64,000 bases of DNA, taken from Paludibaculum fermentans (GTDB lineage Bacteria > Acidobacteriota > Terriglobia > Bryobacterales > Bryobacteraceae). Location: NCBI RefSeq assembly GCF_015277775.1, contig NZ_CP063849.1, positions 4,340,001 through 4,404,000 of the forward strand. The letters run 5' to 3'. This document shows positions 33,882 through 43,591 of the stretch, piece after piece. Each line of letters begins with the position of its first letter. The stretch's first letter is position 1. The notes under the pieces are model-generated. The model did no database searches, was not told the DNA's origin, and was given only the letters and a program-made list of their open reading frames with translations. The position numbers and the translations under genes are program-made.

Positions 33882-34940
33882 CTATTCTTTCTTGAATGCG
33901 AGCACAGCGTCAAGCGGTGAACCAGTACGGCGGGCCTCGACGCGGCAGAACCCGCAGGACTCCAAGAGCACCTTGTATTCCGAAGGGGTGCGTTCACGGC
34001 CTTCCGTACAAACAAGCATGTTTAATGACTGCATCTGGGAGGAGACCGGGCCGGAGGCGTCTTCATCCAGAAGCGTCTCCGCGATCAGCAGGGCTCCGCC
34101 TGCCGGCAAGGCGGCATGGATCTTGTGCAGGAGCCGATGGATCTTCTCTTCGGACCAATCGTGAAGTATCCGGCTGACGGCATACAGGTCGCCCGCGGGA
34201 AACGGGTCGGCAAAGAAGTCGCCGGCGACGACGGAAAGCCGGTCCGCGGCACGGGAGGCGGAAATGTGCGGCCGAGCCGACTCGACGACGGCCGGCAGGT
34301 CGAAGACCGTGGCGCGCAGATTGCCGTAGCGTTCGCAGGCTGCAATCGAAAGATGTCCGGTCGCGCCACCTAGGTCCACCATGTGCCGGAACTGGTTCAA
34401 ATTGAAGATCCGGACCACGGCCGGTGAACCGATTTGCCCCAAACCGTGCATACCGGACAAAAATGTCTGGCGCGCCTCCGGCGTGCGGAAAAAGTGGTCA
34501 AACAAAGCCGACTTTCCGCCGAAAGATTGGTCCCAGCGGTGGGTACCTTCCCGGACGGCCTCGTCCAGGTGACTCCACAACTGGAACAGGACCTGATCCG
34601 AGTAGAGGATGTAGCCGCTGAGCGTATCGGGGCTTTCGCGACGGAGGTAGACCTCCGCTTCCTGCGTGTTTGCGTACAATTCTCCCGATTTGGTCAGCAG
34701 GCCCAGTCCGACACATCCATCAAGTAACCGGGTCAGCGCGCCGGGATGCAGATTCAGTTCCACGGCCAGGGCGGCAGAGGAGGCCTGCGAATGGTGCAAT
34801 CGGTCGAAGACGCCGAGCGACACCGCGGTGAACATTGTCTTCGAGCGCCGGAACGCGTCGATGAGGTCTAGTACCAGCGAAGGATCAGCGTGTGCCATCT
34901 CCCACCATTGTGCCTGATGTATCGCTTCATAGAGGTCCAA
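33882..34940 (-). CDS. SAM-dependent O-methyltransferase with dimerisation domain
   Basis: A 352-residue family-2 O-methyltransferase of the acetylserotonin/hydroxyindole type. The N-terminal winged-helix dimerisation domain covers about 20-110; the Rossmann core has the SAM motif 'MVDLGGATGHLSI', 'ATVFDLPAVVESA', 'GDFFADPFPAGDLY' and 'SRILHDWSEEKIHRLL', with the catalytic His-Asp pair in HDW. Substrate unknown, perhaps a phenolic or polyketide-like metabolite. The start may instead be ATG 34898 (MAHADPSL), since the first start leaves only 16 bp to the divergent kinase gene. Confidence 0.9.
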   Translation of the reverse strand: MDLYEAIHQAQWWEMAHADPSLVLDLIDAFRRSKTMFTAVSLGVFDRLHHSQASSAALAVELNLHPGALTRLLDGCVGLGLLTKSGELYANTQEAEVYLRRESPDTLSGYILYSDQVLFQLWSHLDEAVREGTHRWDQSFGGKSALFDHFFRTPEARQTFLSGMHGLGQIGSPAVVRIFNLNQFRHMVDLGGATGHLSIAACERYGNLRATVFDLPAVVESARPHISASRAADRLSVVAGDFFADPFPAGDLYAVSRILHDWSEEKIHRLLHKIHAALPAGGALLIAETLLDEDASGPVSSQMQSLNMLVCTEGRERTPSEYKVLLESCGFCRVEARRTGSPLDAVLAFKKE

Positions 34941-34956
34941 CTAAGGCTATTGCCCT

Positions 34957-36966
34957 ATGGTTTCGACGGCTGATTTGACCGAAGGTTTAGTGAAGGAAGC
35001 ATATAGAACCTTGGCCCATCCCAAGAAGATCCGGTCGATCGCGACGAAGTTCTCGATGTTCACCGCGATGCTCGTCTTCTGGGTGATCTCCGTAGTACTC
35101 GCGTACGATATATCCTCCAACGCGGACGGGGTGAGATTGAGCAAGGTCGCGATCCTGCTCGCGATTCTCCTGCTGGTGGCCGGCACCATTGCCAGGTTCA
35201 CGACGCGCCTTCTGGTCAAGCCGCTGCTCCTGCTTCAGGAGGGGATTCAAGAGGCCCGGGCCGGCCGGATGAAGAAAGTTCAGCTCAGCAGCACCGGCGA
35301 CGAGATAGAAGTTCTAGGGGATAGCTTCAATGCGATGATCGGCTCACTGGAGACGTATCAGGAGCAACTGCGGGAACACCAGGAGCAGTTGGAAGAGAAG
35401 ATCCGGAGCCGGACAGACGAACTGGAACAGGCCCTGCAAAAGGCGCTGTCCGCGAGCCAGGCCAAAAGCGAGTTCCTGGCAAACATGTCGCATGAACTGC
35501 GCACTCCGATGAGCGGAGTGATCGGGATGCTGGATCTCGTGCTGGACAGCCCGGTAAGCAACGAGCAGCGTGAACAATTGAAAGCGGCGCAGAACTGCGC
35601 CCATTCCCTATTGGGCTTGTTGAACGACCTGCTGGACCTCTCGAAGATCGAAGCCGGCCGCATGGTGATCGAGGAGATCCCGTTCGATGTCCGCCAACTC
35701 GTTTCGGATTGTGCCAAGACGCATCAGTTGAGGGCTCGCTCGAAGAGCGTCGCCCTGACGTGGGAAGTGGATCCGGCGGTCCCGTCCCAGTTGATCGGCG
35801 ATCCTCTGAGACTGCGCCAGATTCTGGCCAATCTGTTCAGCAATGCAGTGAAGTTCACGCCAGCGGGGTCTGTGCGGGCCTCGATTTCCGCGGACGTGTC
35901 AGAATCCGGCGAGACGGCTCCGGTGAAGCTGCGGATTCGTGTATCGGACACCGGCGTCGGCATCCCCAAGGAAAAGCTCGACGCCATTTTCGAAAAGTTT
36001 ACACAGGCGGACGGCAGTATCAGCCGGCGCTTCGGCGGCACAGGCCTGGGCTTGGCAATCACGAAGCGTCTGGTCATGCTGCTGGGCGGGCACATCGAAG
36101 TAGAAAGTGAACCGGGCAAGGGCAGCACGTTCGTTGCTGTGATTCCGATGATGCCGGGCAGCAGCGAGGGCCGGGAGGCGATGCGGCAGAGTGCGCTGGC
36201 CCCACCCGAATCGGTGGATGAGAATGGCCGCGGCCTGGTTTTGCTGGTAGAAGACAACCTCATCAATCAGAAAGTCGTGACCTCCCTGCTCCGCAAGAAG
36301 GGCTACACGATCGACGTAGCCAACAACGGACAGCAAGCGTTGGAGAGCCTGGAAGCCAAGTCTTACCGGTTGGTCCTCATGGACGTTCAAATGCCCGTGC
36401 TGGATGGGCTGGAGGCTACCCGGCGTATTCGGGCCGACCAGCGCTTTGCGCACCTGCCGGTTGTGGCCATGACCGCGCATGCCATGAATGGCGACAGGGA
36501 ACGCTGCCTGCAAGCGGGCATGAACGCGTACATTGCCAAGCCCGTGGATCACAAGCATCTGCTCACGCTGGTGGAGCAGTACATGGATCAGCCGCTGTTC
36601 CCCCTGCAGGAGAAACCCGTGGCAGCAGCACCGGTGCGGGCCAGCATCGGCTCAGCATCCCGCATGATGGACGCCGACCCCGTACTGCTGGGCCAGATGA
36701 TGCAACTGTTCCTGCAACTGGCGCCTGAGCGGTTAAAGAAGCTCCAGGCAGCCACCGAATCCGGCGATCTGGCCGCGCTGAGGAGCGATGCGCAGCGAAT
36801 CCAGAGCGCGGCGCAAAGCATCATGGCGGCAGCGGTGGCAGAGACGGCCGCCCGCTTGGATCGAGCCGCCGAGGATTCCGATTTCGAAGCGGCTCGTATC
36901 AGCCTTGAAGCGATGGAAGTGGAACTCCGCCGGCTGCAGGAGTCAGCGGTCCCGGCCGTTAGCTAG
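34957..36966 (+). CDS. Hybrid histidine kinase with receiver and degenerate Hpt
   Basis: A 669-residue sensor kinase. Two transmembrane helices (about 31-50 and 63-85) enclose only some 12 outside residues, so it has almost no external sensor. HAMP follows (about 85-137), then a coiled coil, HisKA with the phospho-acceptor H179 in MSHELRTP, HATPase_c (about 275-400; 'DTGVGIP', 'GGTGLGLAI'), and a receiver (about 427-545) with D476. The C-terminal 570-665 looks like an Hpt domain, but its His position is Gln (AQRIQS, Q613). The phosphate destination is therefore unclear. No response-regulator gene is adjacent. Confidence 0.92.
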   Translation: MVSTADLTEGLVKEAYRTLAHPKKIRSIATKFSMFTAMLVFWVISVVLAYDISSNADGVRLSKVAILLAILLLVAGTIARFTTRLLVKPLLLLQEGIQEARAGRMKKVQLSSTGDEIEVLGDSFNAMIGSLETYQEQLREHQEQLEEKIRSRTDELEQALQKALSASQAKSEFLANMSHELRTPMSGVIGMLDLVLDSPVSNEQREQLKAAQNCAHSLLGLLNDLLDLSKIEAGRMVIEEIPFDVRQLVSDCAKTHQLRARSKSVALTWEVDPAVPSQLIGDPLRLRQILANLFSNAVKFTPAGSVRASISADVSESGETAPVKLRIRVSDTGVGIPKEKLDAIFEKFTQADGSISRRFGGTGLGLAITKRLVMLLGGHIEVESEPGKGSTFVAVIPMMPGSSEGREAMRQSALAPPESVDENGRGLVLLVEDNLINQKVVTSLLRKKGYTIDVANNGQQALESLEAKSYRLVLMDVQMPVLDGLEATRRIRADQRFAHLPVVAMTAHAMNGDRERCLQAGMNAYIAKPVDHKHLLTLVEQYMDQPLFPLQEKPVAAAPVRASIGSASRMMDADPVLLGQMMQLFLQLAPERLKKLQAATESGDLAALRSDAQRIQSAAQSIMAAAVAETAARLDRAAEDSDFEAARISLEAMEVELRRLQESAVPAVS

Positions 36967-37658
36967 ATCCGCTCCCAGAACTCCTCGTCCTTCTCCAACT
37001 CGCGCAGCATGCGCTTTTCGTCCGGAGAGCCGTGCGATTCGAAGTGAATCTCGCTGAACTCCTTGCCGGAATCGTCCATGCCACGCACGAGGCCGGAGCG
37101 GATGTCGTACACCCAACCATATATCTCCATGCGGGCGCCTTCGACGCGAGACCGGATGAACGGATGGGTTAATAGATTCTTCACCTGCTGGATGACGTTC
37201 TGCTCCACCATGCGCTCCATCCGTTCGTGCTCATCCACATCGGGAAAGAGCCTTTCCACTTCACGCCGGGCGGGTGCGGCGTGTTGCACCCAGGCCGCCA
37301 CGTTCGGCATGGAAGCCACTTTCTCGGGGTGCAGGATCCCCTTCATGGCTCCGCAGTTTGTGTGCCCACACAAGATCACGTCCGTGATGCCCAGCGCCTC
37401 CACGGCATACTCAATGGACGCGACGGTGCCGCCACCATCGGCAGACCCCAAGGGCGGCACGATGTTGCCGGCGTTGCGGATGAGAAAGAGGTCGCCTGGT
37501 TCAGCCTGTAGGATCAGGTTTGGGACGACACGCGAATCGGAGCAGGTGATGAACAACGCCCGCGGCTGCTGGTTTTCGGCCAGGTGAGCGAAGAGTTCGC
37601 GGTGGCTGGGGTAGACGTCGGATTGAAAGCGCTTAAGTCCGGTCAGGATGTCGATCAT
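36963..37658 (-). CDS. Beta-class carbonic anhydrase
   Basis: Interconverts CO2 and bicarbonate with zinc. The 231-residue protein has the zinc ligands in CSDSR (Cys, with the Asp-Arg dyad) and HTNCGAMKG (His and Cys), and the 'GNIVPP' and '[19 protein letters not shown]' region (partial) typical of the beta class. '[11 protein letters not shown]' near the C-terminus is also characteristic. Its stop overlaps that of the convergent kinase gene by four bases. Single gene. Confidence 0.95.
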   Translation of the reverse strand: MIDILTGLKRFQSDVYPSHRELFAHLAENQQPRALFITCSDSRVVPNLILQAEPGDLFLIRNAGNIVPPLGSADGGGTVASIEYAVEALGITDVILCGHTNCGAMKGILHPEKVASMPNVAAWVQHAAPARREVERLFPDVDEHERMERMVEQNVIQQVKNLLTHPFIRSRVEGARMEIYGWVYDIRSGLVRGMDDSGKEFSEIHFESHGSPDEKRMLRELEKDEEFWERI

Positions 37659-37823
37659 GAGTGCTCCTAAATCAGCGCCGGGGCCAAGGGGACTCTGTCA
37701 GGGTACACCGCCCCTGTCATCAAGACCAGGCGCTCATAGAATAAGACCCGGTTGTCATCCGGAGGCGGCCTCAAAATGGGTGTCGTCCGATATACAATAG
37801 TCGGCGGCTGAGGTGCCGAACGA

Positions 37824-39095
37824 ATGGAAAGCAAGAACAACAACACGTCACGCCGGTCGTTTCTGACCGGCCCGGCAGCGGCAGGCGCCGCATTTACGAT
37901 AATGCGGCCTGAACTCGTCAAAGGCTGGGCTCCTGCAAAACTGAAGGTTGGCCTGGTTGGTTGCGGGGGCCGCGGCTCTCAGGCGGTGCTGGATGCGCTG
38001 AAGGGCGATTCGGCCGTGGAACTCGTCGCGATGGGCGACGCCTTTGAGGACAAGCTGGAGAAGAGCCTGAAGGACCTGCGGACCAGAGCGGAAGCCATGG
38101 GCGCGGGCGACCGGATCAGGGTGGAGCCCGACAAGAGGTTCGTCGGCTTTGACGCATTCAAGAAAGTACTGAAGTCGGATATCGACGTGGTGTTCCTGGC
38201 CACGCCGCCCGGCTGGCGCCCCATCCATTTCGAAGCCGCCATCGAAGCCAACAAGCATGTCTTCTGCGAAAAGCCGTTTGGCGTGGATGGCACTGGCATC
38301 CGCCGTTTCATGGCCGCGGCCCAGAAGAGCGTCGAGAAGAAGCTGACGGTGGTGAGCGGCGCCCAGCGGCGCAGCGACCCCTACTACCTGGAGAATGTGG
38401 ATGCGCTGAAGAACGGCAAGCTGGGCGACATCGTCGGCTTGTACGCCTATTGGGTGGGGACGCCGGTGATTCAGCAGCGGAACGGCCGCGACGCGAAGTG
38501 GGGCGACATGGAATGGCAGCTCCGCAACTGGTACTCGAACCTTTGGATTTGTGGGGACCAGATCGTCGAGCAGCACCTGCACAACATCGACGTCTGCAAC
38601 TGGGTGATGGGCACACACCCCATCAGCGTTGTGGCTACCGGCGGCGCAGCCTGGCGCCCCAAGGACGAGATCCACGGCACGATCTTCGACCACATCTCGG
38701 CGGACTATGAATACCCGAACGGTGTGCGGATGTCGAGCTACTGCCGTCAGTTCCCCAACGGCCTGTACGGCCAGGTGAACGAAGTGGTGGCAGGCGCCAA
38801 GGGCCGCATTGAACTGACGCAACCTCGTGGCGGCGTGGGCTACTATCTGGAGCACACAAAGCTGTACAAGTCGATCCGCGGCGATGGTCCGTACATCAAC
38901 GAATCGCTCGAAGTGGCAGCCAGCACGCTGACCTGCATCATGGGCCGCGAATCAGCCTATAGCGGACAGAAGATCACTTGGGATATGATCTTGAATTCCA
39001 AACAGGATCTGATGCCCAAGGAAGACCAGTGGAAATATGATGGGAAGCCGGAAATCCCGGATTTCCCTGTTCCCGGCAAGTACAAGTTCATCTAG
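37824..39095 (+). CDS. Gfo/Idh/MocA-family oxidoreductase, Tat-exported
   Basis: A 423-residue NAD(P)-dependent sugar-type oxidoreductase with a twin-arginine signal (SRRSFLTGPAAAG). The Rossmann start is 'KVGLVGCGGRGSQ'; 'VFCEKPFGVD' is the usual EKP motif with the catalytic Lys, and 'EQHLHNIDVCNW' supplies the conserved His. The C-terminal domain is the beta-sheet dimerisation domain. Substrate unknown. A possible -10 (TACAAT, 37793-37798) lies upstream. A strong hairpin follows the stop. Confidence 0.92.
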   Translation: MESKNNNTSRRSFLTGPAAAGAAFTIMRPELVKGWAPAKLKVGLVGCGGRGSQAVLDALKGDSAVELVAMGDAFEDKLEKSLKDLRTRAEAMGAGDRIRVEPDKRFVGFDAFKKVLKSDIDVVFLATPPGWRPIHFEAAIEANKHVFCEKPFGVDGTGIRRFMAAAQKSVEKKLTVVSGAQRRSDPYYLENVDALKNGKLGDIVGLYAYWVGTPVIQQRNGRDAKWGDMEWQLRNWYSNLWICGDQIVEQHLHNIDVCNWVMGTHPISVVATGGAAWRPKDEIHGTIFDHISADYEYPNGVRMSSYCRQFPNGLYGQVNEVVAGAKGRIELTQPRGGVGYYLEHTKLYKSIRGDGPYINESLEVAASTLTCIMGRESAYSGQKITWDMILNSKQDLMPKEDQWKYDGKPEIPDFPVPGKYKFI

Positions 39096-39112
39096 AATTG
39101 TTTGAAAGAAGT

Positions 39113-39166
39113 AAGGCCGGGCAGAGCGCCCTGAAATCCCGCTATCAGGGAGCGCTGCCCGGCCTT
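39113..39166 (+). terminator. Strong hairpin after the Gfo/Idh/MocA gene
   Basis: A near-perfect stem of about 21 bp: AAGGCCGGGCAG-(A)-GCGCCCTGA pairs with TCAGGG-(A)-GCGCTGCCCGGCCTT around a 10-base loop. It starts 17 bp after the stop. The T-run is weak, but the stem strength and place fit termination. Confidence 0.65.
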
Positions 39167-39208
39167 GCTGCGTCTGGAGGCCTCGTTGAGCGGGTAGGAT
39201 GAAGACAC

Positions 39209-40549
39209 ATGCGACTTTCTTCCTATGGGCAGGCGTCGACTAGTCCGGCGCCGGTGAGCCGGATGATGGCCGAGTTCTCCCACGACTTCCGCGACGGTGT
39301 CGACATCAACCTAGGCATCGGGTATGTGAACGAGCAGACCATCCCGGTGGCGGGACTGCGTGAGGCGATGGAGGCTGTCGCCGCGGACGGACGGAAATAC
39401 CGCCAGGCGTTCAACTACGGGAGCCCTGCCGGCTCCGCTAACCTGATCGCATCGTTGCGCAACTTCCTGATCGGTCATGGCGTGGGAGGGCTGACGGAAT
39501 CCAGCCTTGCAGGCAAGCGGCTGGCGATTGGCGCTTGCGGAGCCACCAGCATCCTGGATGCCCTTGGCGATGTGCTGCCGCAAGGGATCGTCATCACCTC
39601 GGACCCGATGTACTACATCTACGCCGAAGCGATGGAGCGGCGCGGGTTTGAGATCCTCGCTGTGCCGGAAGATGCGGAAGGACCGTCGCTGGAGGTGCTC
39701 CGCGAGAAGCTGAACGGCTTGGGCCCCAGGGCGGACCGGATCTCGTTCTTTTACTTTGTTACGGTCAACAACCCGTCGTGCACTCTACTCTCCAACCGCA
39801 GGCGGCGCGCCCTGCTGGAAGTCGCGGAGGAGGTATCGCAGGCACAGCACCGCAAAATTCCGATCATCTACGACCTGGCGTATGAACTGCTGCTGCACGA
39901 TCCGGCAGTGGAACCCTTCAAGTCCGTTTTGCCGTTGGACAGCTCCGGCATCGCCTTCGAGATAGGGACGTTGTCGAAGATCCTGGCTCCCGCCCTGAGG
40001 ATCGGCTACATCCTGGGTCCGGATGGGCCTCTGATGAATGCGCTCGTGCAGAAAACGAGTGACACCGGCTTCAGCGCTCCGTTGTTTGTACAGGAGATGG
40101 CGAGCTACCTGTTGGGTCATAAGATCGAAGAGCAGTTGAGCCAGGTGAACGCGGGCTATCGCCAGAAGGCGCGGGCAGTTCTGGCGGGCATCGCGGAGCA
40201 CCTGGGCCCCTCGATCGAGGAGTGCCGCGGCGGCAGCGCCGGCTTCTACTTTTACCTCACGTTCCACGAGGTGGAGACTCATCCGAAGTCCGCCTTCTTC
40301 CAGTTCCTCACCAGGACGACGGGTGAGCCGGAGGTGGATCAACTCGCGGGCTCGAAACGGCCGCGCGTCCTGTACATTCCGGGCGAGTATTGTGTACACT
40401 CCCGCGGCGATCTCGCCGTGAAGGGACGGCGGCAGCTGAGGCTGTCGTATGGTTTCGAGGACGCCCCTCGGATCGTGGAAGCGCTGAGCCTGATGCGGGC
40501 AGCAGTGGAGTATGCGAAGAGCTCGCGGCAGGTGGTTTGCCCCGGTTAG
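39209..40549 (+). CDS. PLP-dependent aminotransferase (class I/II fold)
   Basis: A 446-residue fold-type I PLP enzyme. The PLP lysine is in 'GTLSKILAPALRIGY', and the early 'NYGSPAGSANLIASL', 'TSDPMYYIYAEAMERRG' and 'IIYDLAYELLLHD' segments mark the family of 2-aminoadipate/LysN-like aminotransferases. The exact substrate is not clear. An extra insertion of 'FYFYLTFHEVETHPKSAFF' type lies near residue 350. Only 11 bp separate it from the TIR-like STAND gene, so the two are probably co-transcribed. Confidence 0.85.
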   Translation: MRLSSYGQASTSPAPVSRMMAEFSHDFRDGVDINLGIGYVNEQTIPVAGLREAMEAVAADGRKYRQAFNYGSPAGSANLIASLRNFLIGHGVGGLTESSLAGKRLAIGACGATSILDALGDVLPQGIVITSDPMYYIYAEAMERRGFEILAVPEDAEGPSLEVLREKLNGLGPRADRISFFYFVTVNNPSCTLLSNRRRRALLEVAEEVSQAQHRKIPIIYDLAYELLLHDPAVEPFKSVLPLDSSGIAFEIGTLSKILAPALRIGYILGPDGPLMNALVQKTSDTGFSAPLFVQEMASYLLGHKIEEQLSQVNAGYRQKARAVLAGIAEHLGPSIEECRGGSAGFYFYLTFHEVETHPKSAFFQFLTRTTGEPEVDQLAGSKRPRVLYIPGEYCVHSRGDLAVKGRRQLRLSYGFEDAPRIVEALSLMRAAVEYAKSSRQVVCPG

Positions 40550-40560
40550 GATAGGAAACT

Positions 40561-41994
40561 GTGCTCAATTTATTCCTGTGTTGCGCCCCCGGGGATCGGG
40601 CGATTGCGCAGACGCTTGCGCGTAGGCTGGAAGGCGGAGCGGAGTGCCGGATCACCCTGGAAGAACTGGGGCCGGCCGTTGGATCAACCGTCGCGGAGGC
40701 ATGGGATGGCGGCGTCGGAAACGACGCGATTCTGCTGCTGCTTTCGAAGGAAGCTGTACCCGAGCGAGCCTCCCGTTCCGACTGGGCCGCTCTGCTGGCG
40801 CACGTCGAGAGTAACGAAGATCCGCCGGTGGCTTGCGTCATCGTCGAAGACTGCCCTCATCCGGCAATCCTGGAGCGGAGGCGCTTCTTCCGCTGGAGCG
40901 AGGACCCCCTGGAGATGCTGCGCGCCCTGGAGCGATGGGTGGTCAGCCTGCACCCGCGCGACGCGGCGACCCCGTTCTCGCTGGCGCCGCTGCCCGGGTT
41001 CAGCGGCCAGGATGAAGAACTGGAAAAGCTCCGGCATGCGCTGGTGGATTGTCGCGGAACAACGGTCATTGGCGGCAAGGCGGCCGGCAGTGGGAAGACC
41101 TGGCTGGCGCACGAGTTCGCCCGGCGCCACGGAGCGCACTTCCGCGATGTCCTGTGGATCAACTGCGGAGACCGGCCGTCGTCGATGATTGCCGGGGAAA
41201 TCGCATGGCAGTTAGGGATCGCCGCGGAAGGAACTCCGGAGAGCCTGCTGGCCACAGTCGGAGTGACCGTGCGGTCGCACCGCGTCTTGGTCGTTCTGGA
41301 CGACGTGCGTGGCCCTGCACCCTTCGACGCTCCGCCGGAAGGACTGGGTTCCTTGCTGATCACAACCCGGATTAGCGGTCCGTGCCTGGTTGATTTAAAG
41401 GCCCGCAAAGATGCCAAACGGGCACCTTTGATGGAAGAAGAGGCGGAGAGGCTGTGGAGGGCGATCTCGCTGTGCCGGGGCGACGGTTTTTCGCTGGAAT
41501 TGGCCGGCAGAGTGGCGGGCTTGCCGGGTCCGGTTGCGCTGGAATCGGCCGGATGGCTGGTGAAACAGGGCCTGCTCGACTCGCTGGATTCCGGTGGGAC
41601 CGTGTTCCGCCTCGCCGGCGGAGTGTCGTTGCAACCGGAAGAGGCGTTGCGCTGGCGGCACGCTGAGGCGCTGAACGAGTTCTTCCTCGATTGGCGGGAC
41701 CAACCGCTGCTGGTTCGCAAAATGATCGCTGAACTCGAGGCAGCACTCAATTGGGCGGTGCTGCAGGACTGGGCCGTGGCGGTCCAGCTCACACGGCGCG
41801 CATTTCTGTTCCTCTCGTCAGAACGGCGAAGGATGGAGTCCGCGCTCTTGATGAACCGGTTGTTGGGAATCGCCAGGGAGCGGCGTGACCAGCAAGTGGT
41901 GAAGGACTGCGAATGGGAGTTGTCCTGGTTTCAGGACGGCCGGGGCGACATCTACCGGCCGGCCGAGGGCGGAGAGCAGATGTCGCTGTTCTGA
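40561..41994 (+). CDS. TIR-like / NB-ARC-type STAND ATPase
   Basis: A 477-residue protein starting at GTG 40561 (GGAAAC upstream). Residues 1-127 have a TIR-like alternating strand-helix pattern ('LNLFLCCAPGD', 'DAILLLLSKEAV', 'RSDWAALL', 'PPVACVIVED'). The catalytic Glu of TIR NADases, expected four residues after W75, is Leu79. An NB-ARC/STAND ATPase follows: P-loop GGKAAGSGKT (171-180), Walker B VLVVLDDV (242-249), LLITTR (265-270) and 'GLPGPVALE'. A winged-helix-like part follows and no long repeat sensor. The last residues are QMSLF, matching the beta-clamp-binding consensus. Role may be immune or signalling; inferred. Confidence 0.75.
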   Translation: MLNLFLCCAPGDRAIAQTLARRLEGGAECRITLEELGPAVGSTVAEAWDGGVGNDAILLLLSKEAVPERASRSDWAALLAHVESNEDPPVACVIVEDCPHPAILERRRFFRWSEDPLEMLRALERWVVSLHPRDAATPFSLAPLPGFSGQDEELEKLRHALVDCRGTTVIGGKAAGSGKTWLAHEFARRHGAHFRDVLWINCGDRPSSMIAGEIAWQLGIAAEGTPESLLATVGVTVRSHRVLVVLDDVRGPAPFDAPPEGLGSLLITTRISGPCLVDLKARKDAKRAPLMEEEAERLWRAISLCRGDGFSLELAGRVAGLPGPVALESAGWLVKQGLLDSLDSGGTVFRLAGGVSLQPEEALRWRHAEALNEFFLDWRDQPLLVRKMIAELEAALNWAVLQDWAVAVQLTRRAFLFLSSERRRMESALLMNRLLGIARERRDQQVVKDCEWELSWFQDGRGDIYRPAEGGEQMSLF

Positions 41995-42001
41995 CAACAA
42001 C

Positions 42002-42466
42002 TTAGGCCGGGGATTGCTCGGGGGCCGGTGCGGGGAAACGCTGCGAGAACCAGAAGGAGTGCTGGGTGGCGCCAAGGCGCTGGTAGTGTTCCAGGCGCGC
42101 CCTGCCCTCGGCGACGCCGGGCACTTGTCCTGCCGGAACCCACCATAGGCAGTAATGCGGCAACTCCATTCTTTCGAACCACTTGGCGCGGTCGCGAAAG
42201 ACCTCCACGTGGCGTGAAGAGTAGGTATAGTCACGCAATGCTTCGACTGAGGTCCAAACGGACATGTTGACGATGAGGAACGGGTCGTCGGAGTAGGCAA
42301 TGTCTGTGGCATTGCCGGAGTCCGATTTCAGCCGCCAGACAAATCTGGGCGAAGATTCGGCGAGGGCGTTGATTTCGTCCAACTGGCGAACGAAACCGGA
42401 GATACGGGGATCATCGATCGGGGCGACCAGACGAGCGATGTTGATCTGCGCGAGGTGGAAGTCCAT
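42002..42466 (-). CDS. DUF3291 protein
   Basis: A 154-residue protein of the DUF3291 family, which has a ferredoxin-like dimeric alpha/beta-barrel fold related to antibiotic monooxygenase-type domains. Typical segments are 'HLAQINIARL', 'FVWRLKSDSGNAT', 'LIVNMSVWTSVEALRDYTY', 'HYCLWWVPAG' and 'RLEHYQRLGATQHSF'. Function unknown. It converges on the STAND gene with a 7-bp gap and diverges from rplM. Confidence 0.88.
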   Translation of the reverse strand: MDFHLAQINIARLVAPIDDPRISGFVRQLDEINALAESSPRFVWRLKSDSGNATDIAYSDDPFLIVNMSVWTSVEALRDYTYSSRHVEVFRDRAKWFERMELPHYCLWWVPAGQVPGVAEGRARLEHYQRLGATQHSFWFSQRFPAPAPEQSPA

Positions 42467-42516
42467 CCAGGGATTATGGGGGCAACCCGGGGAAATCCGT
42501 CCTCCTGAGGTAAGGA

Positions 42517-42546
42517 TTTACCGTTCCGCCACTGTCCTGCTATACT
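42517..42546 (+). promoter_or_regulatory. rplM upstream promoter P1
   Basis: TTTACC (42517-42522), 18 bp, then TGC-TATACT with a perfect extended -10 (42538-42546). It lies about 135 bp upstream of rplM. Confidence 0.6.
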
Positions 42547-42614
42547 AGTTTGGTCTGACTGCGCCTGCCCGGTCATCGTGTGCGCCCGGTCTGTATAGGC
42601 TTGGCCTGTCCGGA

Positions 42615-42644
42615 TTGACACACTTCTACTGGGATCCGTAGACT
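42615..42644 (+). promoter_or_regulatory. rplM proximal promoter P2
   Basis: TTGACA (42615-42620), 18 bp, TAGACT (42639-42644). The start would be about 30 bases before the ATG, leaving room for the GGAGAT ribosome site. With P1 it gives the strong double promoter expected for ribosomal genes. Confidence 0.6.
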
Positions 42645-42680
42645 AAAGTTTTGTAGTTCGCAAACGGAGATCGTCTGTCT

Positions 42681-43115
42681 ATGAAGACCGAATTTCCGTC
42701 CAAGAGCGAAATCATGCGCTGCTGGTTCGTGCTCGATGCCAGCGAGGCAGCTCTGGGACGGGTCGCCAGCAAGGCCGCCAAAATCCTGATGGGGAAGCAT
42801 AAGCCGACTTATGTTCCATTCCTGGACACTGGCGACCACGTCATTGTTATCAACGCCGATAAGGCCATCCTGACCGGCAACAAGGAATCACAGAAGCTCT
42901 ACCGTCGTCACTCGGGCTACCCGGGCGGTCTGACGGAGACCCGCGCCGACAAGGTGCGCGCCACACGGCCAATCCGGCTGGTGGAAGATGCCATCAAGGG
43001 CATGCTGCCGAAGACGAAGATGGGCAAGCAGATGTACCGCAAGCTCAAGGTCTATGCCGGCGAAAAGCACCCCCATGAGGCTCAGCAGCCCACCGCACTT
43101 GCCGCCGGCAAGTAG
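42681..43115 (+). CDS. rplM: 50S ribosomal protein L13
   Basis: An early-assembly protein of the large subunit. The 144-residue product has '[19 protein letters not shown]', '[22 protein letters not shown]', and '[19 protein letters not shown]' in outline (the family signature lies in the last part). The N-terminal eleven residues before 'MRCWFV' are an extension; an internal start there is possible, but the ribosome site favours 42681. It is followed 26 bp later by rpsI, the conserved pair. Confidence 0.97.
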   Translation: MKTEFPSKSEIMRCWFVLDASEAALGRVASKAAKILMGKHKPTYVPFLDTGDHVIVINADKAILTGNKESQKLYRRHSGYPGGLTETRADKVRATRPIRLVEDAIKGMLPKTKMGKQMYRKLKVYAGEKHPHEAQQPTALAAGK

Positions 43116-43141
43116 GCTCAACCGACGGAGAACAGATTAGA

Positions 43142-43534
43142 ATGGCACTGCTTCAGTATCTTGGAACCGGCCGGCGGAAACGCGCCGTGGCCCGCGTCTT
43201 CCTGCGTCCCGGCACGGGCAAAATGACCGTGAATGGCAAGCCTTTGGACGAGTACTTCACCACCTACACCAGCCGCTCGCTGGTGCGCCAGCCGATGGCA
43301 ACCACTGAGACCGCCGACAAGTTCGACGTTCTCGTGAATGCGACCGGCGGCGGTGTGATCGGCCAGGCGGGCGCGGTCCGTTTGGGCATCGCGCGCGCTT
43401 TGATCGAATTCAACCTCGAACTGCGCGGCAAGCTCAAGGGTGCTGGCTACCTCACCCGCGATGCTCGCGAGCACGAGCGTGGCAAGTACGGTTTGAAGGG
43501 CGCCCGGGCCCGCTTCCAGTTCTCCAAACGCTAA
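43142..43534 (+). CDS. rpsI: 30S ribosomal protein S9
   Basis: A small-subunit protein whose C-terminal tail reaches the P-site tRNA. The 130-residue product has '[17 protein letters not shown]', the signature '[19 protein letters not shown]' and the terminal 'KARFQFSKR'-type ending (here ARFQFSKR, with the essential final Lys-Arg). It pairs with rplM as in nearly all bacteria. Confidence 0.98.
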   Translation: MALLQYLGTGRRKRAVARVFLRPGTGKMTVNGKPLDEYFTTYTSRSLVRQPMATTETADKFDVLVNATGGGVIGQAGAVRLGIARALIEFNLELRGKLKGAGYLTRDAREHERGKYGLKGARARFQFSKR

Positions 43535-43591
43535 TCCGCTCATTCTTTGGGCGGCTGCGTTCGGACTGCTGTACGAATTTCTGTCATCTGG

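Noticed and set aside
37848-38855. 335-codon minus-strand frame over the Gfo/Idh/MocA gene
   Set aside because: The plus strand has a Tat signal and the EKP motif; this is antisense.
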